This document shows positions 8,091 to 18,159 of a DNA stretch of 64,000 bases, one piece after another. The stretch spans positions 10,263,336 to 10,327,335 of the forward strand of contig NZ_CP011125.1 in assembly GCF_000737325.1 (NCBI RefSeq), written 5' to 3'. Position 1 is the first letter of the stretch; every line of letters starts with the position of its first letter. The position numbers and the translations under genes were made by a program. The notes under the pieces are model-generated. The model had not been told where the DNA came from, did no database searches, and saw nothing but the letters and a program-made list of their open reading frames with translations. Source of the stretch: Sandaracinus amylolyticus (lineage in GTDB: Bacteria > Myxococcota_A > Polyangia > Polyangiales > Sandaracinaceae).

Positions 8091-8171
8091 TAGCACGGGG
8101 GCCTCGTCGCGCCCTCGGGTCTCGGACTGACGTGTTGCCGGCGGCCCCGGCCGTCCTCAGGATCGCAGGGC

Positions 8172-8582
8172 GTGACCTCCGATCATCCGATCGTGCTCTT
8201 CGACGGAGTCTGCAACCTCTGCCACGGCGCGGTGCAGTTCATCGTCGATCGCGACCCGCGCGGCACCTTCCAGTTCGCGTCGCTGCAGTCGGAGCGCGCC
8301 GCCGCGATGCTGCGCGAGCACGGTCGCACGCCCCCCGAGGGCGATCCCGAGAGCGTCGTGCTGCTCGAGGACGGGCGCCTCTACGAGCACTCGACCGCGG
8401 CGCTGCGCATCGCGCGTCGTCTGGGCGGGCTCTGGCCGGTGCTCTACGCGTTCGTGATCGTCCCGCGCTTCGTGCGCGACGCGGTGTATCGATTCATCGC
8501 GCGCCATCGATACCGATGGTTCGGCCGCACCGAGCAGTGCCGCGTCCCCACGCCCGAGCTCCGCGCGCGCTTTCTCTCCTAG
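8172..8582 (+). CDS. DCC-family thiol-disulfide oxidoreductase-like protein (DUF393/YuxK)
   Basis: The 136-residue protein starts at GTG and shows the family signature IVLFDGVCNLCH with C14 and C17 (DxxCxxC), then FQFASLQSE and ESVVLLEDGRLYEHS, all typical of DUF393. These proteins have a thioredoxin-like fold and are predicted thiol-disulfide oxidoreductases; substrates are unknown. Its stop codon shares the palindrome CTAG with the stop of the convergent lipoprotein gene, so the two reading frames overlap by 4 bases. Confidence 0.88.
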   Translation: MTSDHPIVLFDGVCNLCHGAVQFIVDRDPRGTFQFASLQSERAAAMLREHGRTPPEGDPESVVLLEDGRLYEHSTAALRIARRLGGLWPVLYAFVIVPRFVRDAVYRFIARHRYRWFGRTEQCRVPTPELRARFLS

Positions 8583-10504
8583 GTCCCGCAGGCGCGCACG
8601 ATCGCGATCGACTCGCGACAGAGATCCGAGCTCACGCAGTCCTGCTCGCAGGTGCCGGTCAGCGTGAAGCAGTCGGGCGAGATCACGCACTCGAGATCGG
8701 CGCCTCCGCCCGTGCACTCGGCGCTCCCATCGCGCGCGTGCGCCGGGCACGTCGACACGGTCGTGCAGTCGGTCGGCGGGCGGCACTCGAGCGAGCCCGA
8801 GTCGCGCACCCAGCGCGCCGAGCCGGTCGCGCACACGCGATCGACGTAACACGCGCCGGTGCGGCCGCGCGCGGGATCGGGGCTCACGTCGCCGGCGCGG
8901 ACGCGCAGCTCGTCGAGCGTGCCGCGGAAGGGCTGGTGCACGCCGGGCGCGCCCGCCGCGATCCGCAGCGCGCCGCGGCCGCGCGCCGGCATCTCGCACG
9001 CCGGGGTGTCGTCGCATCCGATGCGCACGCCCTCGCGCGCGAGGCAGAGGCGCGGCGTCCGGTGATCGACGAGCACCTCGATCTCCTGCGGGCGCACGTC
9101 GAAGTCGACGATCGGATGCGCCTCGTCGATCACCTCGAGCGCGGGCGTCGACGGATCGCCGCCGCACGCGCCCGCGGTGACGCGGAGCCGCCTGCCCTGG
9201 ATCATCACGCCGAGATCTCCGTCGGCCTGCCAGAGCAGCGCGTGCGGGAGCGATCCTCCGTAGCTCTGCTCCGCGCTCCACCACAGCTCGACGGTCGCTG
9301 CGCCGCCGTCCTCGGGGAGCGCAGCGCTGCGCTCGAGCCAGCGCGCACCCTCGAACACGATCGCGCTCCCACACGCCGCGCGCGGCGAGAGGTGCACCGC
9401 CGCGGTGAGATCACCGCCCCACGCGAGCTGCGCGTCGAGGCGCGTGCCCGGACGATCGAAGAACGCGCGCGCGATCGCCGGCTCGTTGCGCCACCACGCG
9501 ATCGGGCACGGCGTCACGTCGTCGGTGAACCCCGACGAGAGCAGGCGCGCCTCCGAGCCCTCGCCCGCGACGAGCTCGATCATCCGCCGCACGCGTACGA
9601 CGCGCGCGACGTCGGTCCGCATGTCGCCGAGCGCCGTGCCGGTCGCGAGCAGGTAGTCGTCGTACCGATCGACGTGATCGCAGCGCGTCGTCTCGCGCCC
9701 GGTCGCGTCGCACGCATCGTCGTCGCCGGGCGTGGCGCCGTGCACGTACGCGCGCCGCGCGATCACCGCGCCGCTCGCGTCGAGCGCCTCGAGCGCGAAG
9801 ATCGCCGCGCCGCCTGCGACGTCCAGCTCGGGCACCAGCGCGGTGTGCGAGACGCTCTCGTCGAGCGCGAGCTCCTGGTACGCGCGGACCCAGCTGCCCG
9901 CCGGCGCGCCGCGAAGATCGATCTCGAGCGCGTGACGATCACCCCACACGATCGCGCCGACGCGCGTGTCGACGTCGGTCAGCCCGCTGCTCTCGATGCA
10001 CCAACCGTCGAGCCCGGGCCGGACCGTTCCGTCGCCGGGATCGCTGCAGCGCGACGTGCCGCCGTCGGCGCCGGCGTCCACGCCCGCGTCGATCGGCGTC
10101 TCGTCGCCTCCGTCGGGCGGCACGCTCGCGCCCGCGACGCACACGTTGCGTCCGTCGCGCGCGTCGCACTGCGCGCCGCGCGCGCAGTCGTCGTCGTCCA
10201 CGCACGTCGCGCGGCATCGCTCCTCGCCGCACACCAGCGGCTGCGGGCACTCCGAGTCGTCCTCGCATGCGTCCTGCGGCAGCGTGCAGACCCCTGCGCC
10301 GTCGACGAGCACGCACTCGCTCGCGAGGGGACAGTCGCGCTGCTCGACGCACTCCGAGCGGCACCGCCCGAGCACGCACGCGAACGGCTCGGGGCACTGC
10401 GAGGTGCGCTCGCATCGCGATCCGAACTCCAGGTCTCCCGGGCAGCCGACCAGCGTGACGAACAGCGTACAGACGAGGACCGCGAGCCACGGACGGAGCG
10501 ACAT
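8579..10504 (-). CDS. Large Cys-rich lipoprotein with LamG/concanavalin-like domain
   Basis: The 641-residue protein has a signal peptide with lipobox LVGC (C21). About 120 residues of closely spaced cysteine repeats (CERTSQCPEPFACVLGRC and similar) follow, then an acidic linker DAGVDAGADGG. A beta-rich region includes a LamG-like block around residues 400-560 (ATVELWWSAEQ, FRGTLDELRVRAGD). A Cys-rich tail ends the protein. This architecture is common among myxobacterial surface lipoproteins and suggests carbohydrate or protein binding outside the cell. No enzyme motif is visible. The start is the ATG that gives a proper signal peptide; an upstream in-frame GTG adds only low-complexity residues. 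Confidence 0.82.
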   Translation of the reverse strand: MSLRPWLAVLVCTLFVTLVGCPGDLEFGSRCERTSQCPEPFACVLGRCRSECVEQRDCPLASECVLVDGAGVCTLPQDACEDDSECPQPLVCGEERCRATCVDDDDCARGAQCDARDGRNVCVAGASVPPDGGDETPIDAGVDAGADGGTSRCSDPGDGTVRPGLDGWCIESSGLTDVDTRVGAIVWGDRHALEIDLRGAPAGSWVRAYQELALDESVSHTALVPELDVAGGAAIFALEALDASGAVIARRAYVHGATPGDDDACDATGRETTRCDHVDRYDDYLLATGTALGDMRTDVARVVRVRRMIELVAGEGSEARLLSSGFTDDVTPCPIAWWRNEPAIARAFFDRPGTRLDAQLAWGGDLTAAVHLSPRAACGSAIVFEGARWLERSAALPEDGGAATVELWWSAEQSYGGSLPHALLWQADGDLGVMIQGRRLRVTAGACGGDPSTPALEVIDEAHPIVDFDVRPQEIEVLVDHRTPRLCLAREGVRIGCDDTPACEMPARGRGALRIAAGAPGVHQPFRGTLDELRVRAGDVSPDPARGRTGACYVDRVCATGSARWVRDSGSLECRPPTDCTTVSTCPAHARDGSAECTGGGADLECVISPDCFTLTGTCEQDCVSSDLCRESIAIVRACGT

Positions 10505-10578
10505 CGCTGGCAAGGGTGAGGGCAGGGCGCGCCCCGGCAAGCGGACGCGTGCTCGTCGCGGAGATGCGGCCGCTCGTC

Positions 10579-10584
10579 TACCCT
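10579..10584 (+). promoter_or_regulatory. -10-like hexamer of a probable leaderless promoter
   Basis: TACCCT lies exactly 6 bases before the GTG at 10591. The same spacing is seen at several other starts in this window, which points to transcription beginning at or next to the start codon. No clear -35 box is visible. Confidence 0.5.
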
Positions 10585-10590
10585 GGTGTG

Positions 10591-12159
10591 GTGCGCGCGC
10601 CTCCGCTCTCCGCGTGGCTCTCCACGTCGCTCGGGCTGGCGCTCGCGCCGCTGCTCATCGGCCTGCCGCTGCTCGCGTCGGGCGTGGGCGAGCTGCTCGC
10701 GTGGGGTCACGACCTGCCGCTCGGTGCGGCGCTCTCGTCGCAGCGCCGCGCTCGCGCGGGCGCGGTCGCGATCGTCGTGCTCGCGCCCGCGGTGCTCTTC
10801 GGGCTCGTGCTCGGTGCCGTGATCGTCGATCCGATCGAGCACCTCGTCGGCGACGACGATCGCGCGGCGGCGGTCGTCGCGCTGCTCGCGCCGATGATCT
10901 CCGCGCTGCTCTTCGCGCCGTTCGTGCTCGCGCCGTCGCTCGTGCTCCGCACCGTCGGGCCCTCGCTGGCAGTGCGCGCGATCGAGCTCGCCGCGCACGT
11001 CGGGGTCGGGCGCACGCTGGTGCTCGGCGCGATGCTGGGCGCGCTCGGCGCGCTGCCGTTCGCGCTCGCGATCGTCGGCGCGTTCGTCGACGAGGCCGTC
11101 GCGGTGCTCGCGGTGCCCGTGGGGGTCGTCATCGACGTCGCCCTCGCGCCGTGGGCCCTCCGCGCCATCGCGCGCACCGCGGATCGGGCGCTCGCGTCGA
11201 TCGACGACGCCGCGCGCTCCGCGGCCACGCTCTCCCGGCTCGGCCGGTTCGCGATCGCGCCGCTCGCGCTGCTCGTCGCGACGATCGTGCTCGCGCTGAG
11301 CACGCCGCTCCCGCTCCGCGAGGATGGGCCGATCGTCGGCGGCACGCCGACCGAGCGCGCGCCGTGGATCGTGCCCGGGACCCGCGTGCACATCGCGTAC
11401 GACTGGCGCTGGGTCGACGTCACGCGCGAGGACGGCGCGAGCGAGCACTACTACGTCGGGCCCTTCCTCTCGATCGATCGTGCCTCGGCGCGCCATGCGA
11501 CGCGCGATGGGCGCGAGGTGATCGTCGTGCGGCTCGGCAACGACTATCACGAGTCGTGCGAGCTGGTGATCGACCCCTCGGGACGCCGCGTCGACGACGG
11601 GCTGCGCGATCGCATCGAGCGGCGGCTCCCCGCGGGGATCGTCGCGCTCTTGGTGCTCGCGTGCTCGCTCGGCGTGGTGTTCGCGGCGCGCAACGGGCGC
11701 GCGCAGGCGCGGGTGCGAGAGGTGCTCGCGGTGCTGAGCCCGGAGCGCGAGGGCGAGCTCGTGCGCGGCGTGCTGCGGACGCGCGGCTCGCCCGTGCTCG
11801 TCGGTGCTCGCGGTGTGCACGCCGCGGGAGGCGCGTGGATCGAGGCGGACGGCGGCGCGCTGCGCATCGCGCTGCCCGACGAGCCGGTCGCGGCGGTCGC
11901 GATCGATCCGACGCTGCCGCCCGCGCTGCTCGAGGGCACGCCGGTGCTGGTGCGATCCCACGGCGCCCGCCTCGGCGGCGTCACGCTGCGCGACGCGCAC
12001 ACGCCGTGGCCCGCGGGCGCGCTCGCGGTGTGGGGCGATCCCCAGCGCGCCGCGACCGCGCACGTGCGCGCGCTGTTCCCGTCGCTCACCCGGCTGGGCC
12101 TCGCGATCGGCGTGCTCCTCGTGATCACGTCGCTCGCGATCGCGATCGAGATCGTTTGA
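10591..12159 (+). CDS. Multi-pass membrane protein of unknown function
   Basis: This 522-residue protein has about five hydrophobic segments in its first half (LGLALAPLLIGLPLLASG, AIVVLAPAVLFGLVLGAVIV, ALLAPMISALLFAPFVLAPS, and two more around residues 140-240). A soluble region of about 110 residues follows (GTRVHIAYDWRWVDVTREDG), then a further membrane segment (GIVALLVLACSLGVVFAARN), a beta-rich cytosolic domain and a last C-terminal helix. I recognise no family. GTG 10591 is chosen because TACCCT sits 6 bases before it; ATG 10564 and GTG 10516 are alternatives in the same frame. It converges with the beta-helix gene, whose stop is 12 bases away. Confidence 0.7.
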   Translation: MRAPPLSAWLSTSLGLALAPLLIGLPLLASGVGELLAWGHDLPLGAALSSQRRARAGAVAIVVLAPAVLFGLVLGAVIVDPIEHLVGDDDRAAAVVALLAPMISALLFAPFVLAPSLVLRTVGPSLAVRAIELAAHVGVGRTLVLGAMLGALGALPFALAIVGAFVDEAVAVLAVPVGVVIDVALAPWALRAIARTADRALASIDDAARSAATLSRLGRFAIAPLALLVATIVLALSTPLPLREDGPIVGGTPTERAPWIVPGTRVHIAYDWRWVDVTREDGASEHYYVGPFLSIDRASARHATRDGREVIVVRLGNDYHESCELVIDPSGRRVDDGLRDRIERRLPAGIVALLVLACSLGVVFAARNGRAQARVREVLAVLSPEREGELVRGVLRTRGSPVLVGARGVHAAGGAWIEADGGALRIALPDEPVAAVAIDPTLPPALLEGTPVLVRSHGARLGGVTLRDAHTPWPAGALAVWGDPQRAATAHVRALFPSLTRLGLAIGVLLVITSLAIAIEIV

Positions 12160-12171
12160 GCTCCAACGATC

Positions 12172-13908
12172 TCAGATCGCTTCGCGCCGCAGCCGATCGC
12201 AGAGCTGCGCTTCGTAGAGCGACCCCGGCAGCAGCGTGCCCTCGTCGCGCTCGAAGTGCCCCGCGGGCCCGTCGAACGGCCCGTCGCCGGTCACCGTGCC
12301 GACGGTGCCGATCGCGTAGTTCTGCCCGAGCGGAGGGCGCTGCACGACGGCGCGCCGCCCGCCGACGTCGTAGCGCCACAGCACCGAGTGCACCGACGAC
12401 CAGCCGTGCAGCGTGCCGTAGTCGCCGCGGTTGTAGAGCCCGACGACGATCTGCGTCGCGGGCGCGGTCTCCACGATCGAGTCGAAGAGCAGCCCCTGCG
12501 ACCAGCGGCGATGCCCCTCGCTCGACGCGCGCGCGCCGCTCGAGCGACCACGAAGGAACACCACGCCCGAGACCTCGGCGATCCCGTTCGAGACGAAGTG
12601 GTGGCGACCGCCCTGCGCTTCGACGTCTTCGAAGAGCACCTGCTGCGCGCCGCGCTCCACCGCGAAGTTGTACATGCGCGAGCCGGTCACGATCGCGACC
12701 GGCTCGATCGCGCGCACGTCGCGCACCGTCACCCGCGTCGACGCGGTCACGCGCACGCCCGCGAAGCCGAAGTGCAGCGCGGTCACGTCGCGCACCCACG
12801 CGTCCTCCGCGCCCACCACGCCGATCGCGCTCCACGCGTGATCTTCGTCCTCGCCGCCCGCGGTCTGGATGTCGATGCGCAGCGACTCGACCCCGACCTC
12901 GCGCGCGACGTCGGGCCCTTCGATCACCGACAGCGTCGAGACGCCGTGCGCGCGATCGAGCGTGTCGAACACCGGCACGTCGAGCGTCACGTCGCGCCCG
13001 TCGATCGCGTGCACGTAGCGCAGGTGCACGAGATCGATCTCGCCCGCGGTCCACGCGCTGGATCCACCGCCGCCGCCGAGCGCGCCGATCCACGCCGACG
13101 TCGACGGACGGCGCAGCAGCACCGGATCGCCGACCGCGAGGCCCGACGCGTCCTCCACCTCGATCGTGCGAGCGCCGACCAGCACGCGCTCGGTCGTGAC
13201 GTCCACGGTGCTCCCGCTGCGCAGCCGCGACCACGCGTTCGACGCGCCGCTGCCGACGACGATGACCGTGCGCTGGTGCGGCGTGTCGCCCGTCGCGCGG
13301 AGGATCGTGTCGCTCGCCGCATCGCTGCCGTCGCCCGCGCCGCGCAGCACGATGCCGCTCTCCTCGATGCGCAGCGTGCCCGCGATCTCGTAGGTGCCCG
13401 CCTCGAGCACCACCGCGCCGCGCTCCGCGAGCGGTCGCACCGCGACCTCGTCGATCGCGGCCTGGATGCGCGCGGTGTCGTCGCCGTCGCCTGGCGCGAC
13501 GCGCTCGACCTCGGGCACCTCGGGCAGCGCGACGCCGCCGTATCGATAACCGGCGTAGCCGAAGTCCGGCACGCGATTGCCCTGCGCATCGCTCGCGTAC
13601 TCGAGCCGCCCGTCGTCGCCGTAGAAGACGCGCGACGACTGCCACGTGCCGCTGCGATCGGCGGGCGGGAGCGCGTCGCAGAAGGCGGGCAGCGTCGGGC
13701 CCGGCGTGGTGCCGCCGTCCTCGTCGCGCGTCGCGCCGTCGGGCGGGCTCGGCGACGCGTCGGGCTCGCTGCTCGACGCGTCGGCGCGCGTGCTCGCATC
13801 GCGTGGGGCGCTCGCGTCGAGCTCGGTCGTCGCTCCGTCGTCGCCGCAGGCGAGCAAGGTCACGACGATCGCGAGCCAACCCAGGACGGTGCGGATTCGG
13901 AGGGCCAC
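12172..13908 (-). CDS. Lipoprotein with right-handed beta-helix (pectate-lyase-like) domain
   Basis: The 578-residue protein starts at GTG with a signal peptide ending TLLACG (lipobox). An Asp/Ala/Ser/Pro-rich linker to about residue 70 follows. The body opens with DTARIQAAIDEVAVRPLA and GAVVLEAGTYEIAGTL, the hallmark of pectate-lyase-superfamily right-handed beta-helices. Repeated short strands continue through about residue 540 (GVRVTASTRVTVRDVRAI, QQVLFEDVEAQGG). It is probably a surface polysaccharide lyase, hydrolase or binding protein; catalytic residues cannot be assigned. It is the downstream member of a two-lipoprotein minus-strand pair. Confidence 0.8.
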   Translation of the reverse strand: MALRIRTVLGWLAIVVTLLACGDDGATTELDASAPRDASTRADASSSEPDASPSPPDGATRDEDGGTTPGPTLPAFCDALPPADRSGTWQSSRVFYGDDGRLEYASDAQGNRVPDFGYAGYRYGGVALPEVPEVERVAPGDGDDTARIQAAIDEVAVRPLAERGAVVLEAGTYEIAGTLRIEESGIVLRGAGDGSDAASDTILRATGDTPHQRTVIVVGSGASNAWSRLRSGSTVDVTTERVLVGARTIEVEDASGLAVGDPVLLRRPSTSAWIGALGGGGGSSAWTAGEIDLVHLRYVHAIDGRDVTLDVPVFDTLDRAHGVSTLSVIEGPDVAREVGVESLRIDIQTAGGEDEDHAWSAIGVVGAEDAWVRDVTALHFGFAGVRVTASTRVTVRDVRAIEPVAIVTGSRMYNFAVERGAQQVLFEDVEAQGGRHHFVSNGIAEVSGVVFLRGRSSGARASSEGHRRWSQGLLFDSIVETAPATQIVVGLYNRGDYGTLHGWSSVHSVLWRYDVGGRRAVVQRPPLGQNYAIGTVGTVTGDGPFDGPAGHFERDEGTLLPGSLYEAQLCDRLRREAI

Positions 13909-13946
13909 GTCGGACAGTGGGCCCTCCGTCCGCGCTCGGGTCAATT

Positions 13947-15419
13947 TCACTCGGCGGCGGGCAGGACCTCGAGGCGCGCCTCGGCGCGCGCGGTGCGCAC
14001 GCCGTCGTCGACGACGATCTCCACCGTCGTCGTGCCCGGGCCGGGCATCCACACCTCGAGGTCGCGCCCGATCGCGCCCATCGCGCTGTCGCCGAAGCGC
14101 ACCGCGCGCACCACCGGGAGCGCCGCGCCTTCGACGTCGATCGTGAAGCGCGCGGGCTCGCCGCTGCGCACGACCTCGGGCGCGCTCGCCCGCACGACCA
14201 GATCGCCGCTCGGTCGCACCGGCTCCGCCGTCACGCCGCCGCACCCGAAGCGCGCCACGCCGCTCGACGCGCCGACGATGAGCCCGTCGTCGACGAAGCG
14301 CAGCGCCATCGCGACCGGCGGTCCGAACCCCGACCCGTCCTCGCGTCGGTCGAAGGGCATCGCGAGCTCCGCGGCGATCGCGCCGCTCGCCGCGTCGCGC
14401 ACCACGATCGCGCCCTCCGTGTCGACGTGCGCGATCCACGCGCCGGTCGGCGAGAGCGCGACCGCCGACTCGATGCTCGGCAGGTACGACACCGGGTTCG
14501 CGATCGCCATCCCGACCTCGATCGGCTCGCCGATCGGCTGGAGCGTCGTGGTGTCGAACCGCCGCAGCACGCCGTCGCGTCCGGTCACCGCGAGCACGCG
14601 CTCGTCGTCCGAGATCGCCGCGTCGAGCACGTCGAACGCGAGATCCAACGCGAGCGGAGGACGCGCGTCGCTCACCGCGACCACCGTGCTCACCCCGCCG
14701 CGCGCGAGGTCCACGCGCGCGATCACGTTCGCGGGCGTGCGCACGTCGTCGATCCACGCCGGTCCTCGCGGTCGCAGACCGATCACGAGCGCCGCCGTGC
14801 CGCCCGCGAGCGCGCGCAGCTCGGTGCGCCGCGGCCAGAGCTCGCTGCACCCGAGCGGCAGCGTCACGTCGTCGATCGCGCCGCTCGCGAGGTCGACGCC
14901 GCGCAGCCGCGCGTGGGTCGCGTCGCCCGACTGATCGCAGTCGAGCACCAGCGCGCGCGCCCCGTCGTCGCTCAGCCGCGCGATGGTCTCGCCCCACCAG
15001 CCCTCGCGCGTGTCGGCACCGCTCGCGATCGTGCGCACCGTCGCGCCCGTCGCGAGCTCGCGCACGATCACCTCGCGCGTCTCCGGATCGACGATGACCG
15101 ATCGCGCCCACGCGGCATCGATCGGCGGTGAGCTCGTCGTCGCGATCTGCGCGCCGTCGCGCATCCGCACCACGTCGCCGCCGAAGCCACTGCCGCGCAT
15201 CAGCAGCGCGTCACCCGGCGCGACCTCGAGCGAGACGGGATGGAAGCTGCCGTGGAGCCCGGGATCCTCGCTCACCCACGCCACGTCGAGCGAGCTCGGC
15301 GCGCACGCGAGATCGAGCGAGACGGCGGGCGCGGGGAGGGGCGCGGGATCGGCGGTCCCGCTCGAGTAACAGCCGGTCAGCGAGAGCAGCAGCGAAGTGA
15401 AGAGCAGGGGCCTGTGCAT
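13947..15419 (-). CDS. Beta-propeller-like lipoprotein
   Basis: The 490-residue protein has a signal peptide with lipobox LTGC (MHRPLLFTSLLLSLTGC). Repeated blade-like units follow (DDERVLAVTGRDGVLRRFD, LSPTGAWIAHVDTEGAIVVRD, FVDDGLIVGASSGVARF), suggesting a WD40/YVTN-type beta propeller across about residues 60-400. A C-terminal beta-sandwich module (EPARFTIDVEGAALPVVRAV) resembles Ig-like or PKD repeats. A strong ribosome site (GAAGGAGGTCC) lies before the ATG. It is divergent from the GH13 gene across a 163-base promoter region and 38 bases upstream of the beta-helix gene. Function unknown; likely surface binding or monitoring. Confidence 0.78.
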   Translation of the reverse strand: MHRPLLFTSLLLSLTGCYSSGTADPAPLPAPAVSLDLACAPSSLDVAWVSEDPGLHGSFHPVSLEVAPGDALLMRGSGFGGDVVRMRDGAQIATTSSPPIDAAWARSVIVDPETREVIVRELATGATVRTIASGADTREGWWGETIARLSDDGARALVLDCDQSGDATHARLRGVDLASGAIDDVTLPLGCSELWPRRTELRALAGGTAALVIGLRPRGPAWIDDVRTPANVIARVDLARGGVSTVVAVSDARPPLALDLAFDVLDAAISDDERVLAVTGRDGVLRRFDTTTLQPIGEPIEVGMAIANPVSYLPSIESAVALSPTGAWIAHVDTEGAIVVRDAASGAIAAELAMPFDRREDGSGFGPPVAMALRFVDDGLIVGASSGVARFGCGGVTAEPVRPSGDLVVRASAPEVVRSGEPARFTIDVEGAALPVVRAVRFGDSAMGAIGRDLEVWMPGPGTTTVEIVVDDGVRTARAEARLEVLPAAE

Positions 15420-15582
15420 CGAGTCGGACCTCCTTCGTCGCTGGTCAGACTGCCGATTGCCGTCCCATAGCGCTCATACCGATTCCTCATCGGAGCCATA
15501 GTCGGAAGCTATGTACGCCAGTGCGACACCCATCGATGCGTGACGTCTTGATCTCGCGTGAGAACGACGGGAGGATTCGCGC

Positions 15583-17943
15583 ATGCCGCGCCGCAGTTCC
15601 ACCGCTGTATCCGCTTTACTTCTGCTGCTCGCGACCGCGTGCGCCTCGGATCCCGGCACCCTCGCCGTGGACGCCGGCCCAGGCTATCGGCGCGACGGAT
15701 CGCCGGGGCCCTCGTTCCGCCCGCCCTGCGGCGGTGACGGCGGGACGAGCGGTGACGCGTCGTGCGGCGACGGCGAAGTGCCGATGCCCGAGGAGGACGC
15801 CGGACCGCCGCCTCCGCCTTGCAACGAGATCACGTTCACGCTGCGGCGCCCGGGCGCGAGCAGCGTCTGGGTGAGCGGCAGCTTCCTCGCCGACGCGAGC
15901 AGCGTCTGGCCGGGCACGCCCGAAGCGGGCGCGCTCGAGATGGTCGACGACGGCAGTGGCAACTGGAGCGTGACCCACCTCGTCGAGCCGGTCGGTCGTC
16001 ATCTCTACAAGTTCATCGTCGACGGCACGACCTGGATCGCCGATCCCGGGAACGACCAGCGCGAGTGGGACACGATCACGGGCGGCGGGTGCCAGCCCGA
16101 CGGCGCCGGCTGCAACAGCGTCCTCTCGGTGTGCGACGTGGTGCCGACCGGTCCCGTCGAGGGTCGCGTCGGTGATCTCGAGTACCGCGTCGAGCGGGAG
16201 AGCGACGGATACGACGTCACGATCCGCTACGTCGGCAGCGGCACGCTCGATCTCGCAGGGAGCACCACGCGCCTCAACGGCGAGGACGTCGATCTGAGCT
16301 CGGTCTACGACGCGTCGACGCGCACGTTCACGATCTCGCGCACCGGCCTCGCGCCCAACAAGTACAGCTACCTGCTGCGCCTGCGCACGACGGGCGGGGC
16401 GAACCTCACGCCGCTCTTCCTGCCGATCTGGATCGGTGACGACTACCGCTATGGCGGCTTCTCGTGGACCGACGGCATCGTCTACCAGATCTTCACCGAC
16501 CGCTTCGCGAACGGCGATCCGAGCAACGACATCGACAACGGCGAGGGCACGCTCGCGCAGGTCACCGATCGTCGCAGCCAGTGGCAGGGCGGAGACTTCG
16601 CGGGGATCACCCAGCAGATCCGCGACGGCTACTTCGAGGAGATGGGCATCAACGCGCTGTGGATCAGCTCGCCGATCCTCAACTCGCACGGCTCGCAGCC
16701 GGCCGTCGATCCCGGGGATACGCGCCGGTTCTCGAGCTACCACTCGTACCACCCGATCGCGACGGGCCACACGCACCTCGACGACTACGGCTATCCGAAC
16801 CCGATCGAGCCCGCGTTCGGCACGCCCGAAGAGCTGCACGAGCTCGTCAACGAAGCGCACGCGCGAGGCATCCGCGTGATCCCCGACTTCGTGGCGAACC
16901 ACGTGCAGATCGAGGCGAACATCTACGACCGGCACCCCGAGTGGTTCTTCGACTACGAGATGTGCCACGACAACTGGGACCGCCTTCGCGTCGAGTGCTG
17001 GTTCACCTCGCTGATGCCCGACGTCGACTACGGCGGGAACCCCGCGGCCGTCGACGCGGTGGTCGCGCACGCGATCTGGATGATCCAGGAGTTCGACTTC
17101 GACGGCTTCCGCGCCGACGCCCTGAAGCACATGGACGACGTGTTCACGCGCGAGCTGCGCGCCGCGATCGTCGAGCAGGTCGAGACGACGGTGCACGATC
17201 ACGCGCGCCCGTTCGAGCCCGCGTCGTTCTACATGGTCGGCGAGTCGCTCGGCGGATGGGCGCGTTACCACGTCCGCGAGGACATGGTGCAGGGCCAGGT
17301 CGACGAGGGGTATTACAACCGCGCGAAGGCATCGCTGCTGACGTTCAGCGACAGCCTCTCGAGCCTCGCGGGCTTCGCGATCGGCAACGACACCGCGTAT
17401 CGCTCGCCGCAGAGCACGATGGGCGGGGTCGGCGGCTACCCCGGCGCGGTCATGGGCAACTTCTTCGGGAACCACGACCAGTGGCGCGCGCTGACCGAAG
17501 CGGGCGGCGCGACGGCCCAGGGATATGCGCGGCTGCGGCTCGCGCAGACGTTCCTCTTCACGTCGCCGTACAACGTCCCGATGCTCTACCAGGGCGACGA
17601 CATCGGCACGCTCGGCGGGCAGGATCCCGACAACCGCGCGTTCATGCGCTTCACCGGCCTGAGCACGGAGGAGCAGCGCTCGCTGCTGAACGCGCAGCGC
17701 GCGGGCCGCGCGCGCGCCGAGCACGAGGCGCTGCGTCGTGGTCGCCGCGAGAGCGTGCTCGTCGAGACGGACTTCTGGGCGTACCGGGTGAGCCACCCGG
17801 GCGCCGAGGACGTGTACGTCGTGCTCAACCGCGGCGGCGGGCGCTCGTGGTCCCCGCCGGTGAGCGGCTACGTCGACGCGCTCGGCAACTGCACCGGCGG
17901 CAACGTGCCGGCGCTGTCGAGCTGCATCTACGTGCCCGACTGA
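15583..17943 (+). CDS. Surface GH13 alpha-amylase-family lipoprotein with N-terminal glycogen/starch-binding-type domain
   Basis: The 786-residue protein has signal peptide and lipobox ATAC (C20). A Pro/Gly/Asp linker with several cysteines follows, then an isoamylase N/AMPK-type beta-sandwich at about residues 80-185 ([28 protein letters not shown]). The GH13 barrel carries all four conserved regions: DFVANHV (435-441), [12 protein letters not shown] with nucleophile D512, VGESLGG with acid/base E554, and GNHDQ-type FGNHDQ with D632. It should cleave alpha-1,4-glucans outside the cell. Length is above a plain amylase because of the linker and extra sandwich. The promoter region is shared with the divergent beta-propeller gene. 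Confidence 0.92.
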   Translation: MPRRSSTAVSALLLLLATACASDPGTLAVDAGPGYRRDGSPGPSFRPPCGGDGGTSGDASCGDGEVPMPEEDAGPPPPPCNEITFTLRRPGASSVWVSGSFLADASSVWPGTPEAGALEMVDDGSGNWSVTHLVEPVGRHLYKFIVDGTTWIADPGNDQREWDTITGGGCQPDGAGCNSVLSVCDVVPTGPVEGRVGDLEYRVERESDGYDVTIRYVGSGTLDLAGSTTRLNGEDVDLSSVYDASTRTFTISRTGLAPNKYSYLLRLRTTGGANLTPLFLPIWIGDDYRYGGFSWTDGIVYQIFTDRFANGDPSNDIDNGEGTLAQVTDRRSQWQGGDFAGITQQIRDGYFEEMGINALWISSPILNSHGSQPAVDPGDTRRFSSYHSYHPIATGHTHLDDYGYPNPIEPAFGTPEELHELVNEAHARGIRVIPDFVANHVQIEANIYDRHPEWFFDYEMCHDNWDRLRVECWFTSLMPDVDYGGNPAAVDAVVAHAIWMIQEFDFDGFRADALKHMDDVFTRELRAAIVEQVETTVHDHARPFEPASFYMVGESLGGWARYHVREDMVQGQVDEGYYNRAKASLLTFSDSLSSLAGFAIGNDTAYRSPQSTMGGVGGYPGAVMGNFFGNHDQWRALTEAGGATAQGYARLRLAQTFLFTSPYNVPMLYQGDDIGTLGGQDPDNRAFMRFTGLSTEEQRSLLNAQRAGRARAEHEALRRGRRESVLVETDFWAYRVSHPGAEDVYVVLNRGGGRSWSPPVSGYVDALGNCTGGNVPALSSCIYVPD

Positions 17944-18159
17944 GCGAGGAGACCAGGACCGATCGGAACACCACGTCGAAGAGCGTTCCGTTCCTCTCTG
18001 CTCGAGCGCACCGCGCTGGAGACGAATGGAGAACGGACACATCTCGCGCCCCGAGCCGACACTCGCGCCGAGCCCCGTGTCCTCCTGCGCTCCTCAAAAT
18101 CTCTGCCTCTTCCGACTCCTGCTCTCCTGAGAGGCATCCCGATTGCTCGGCCTCTCCTC

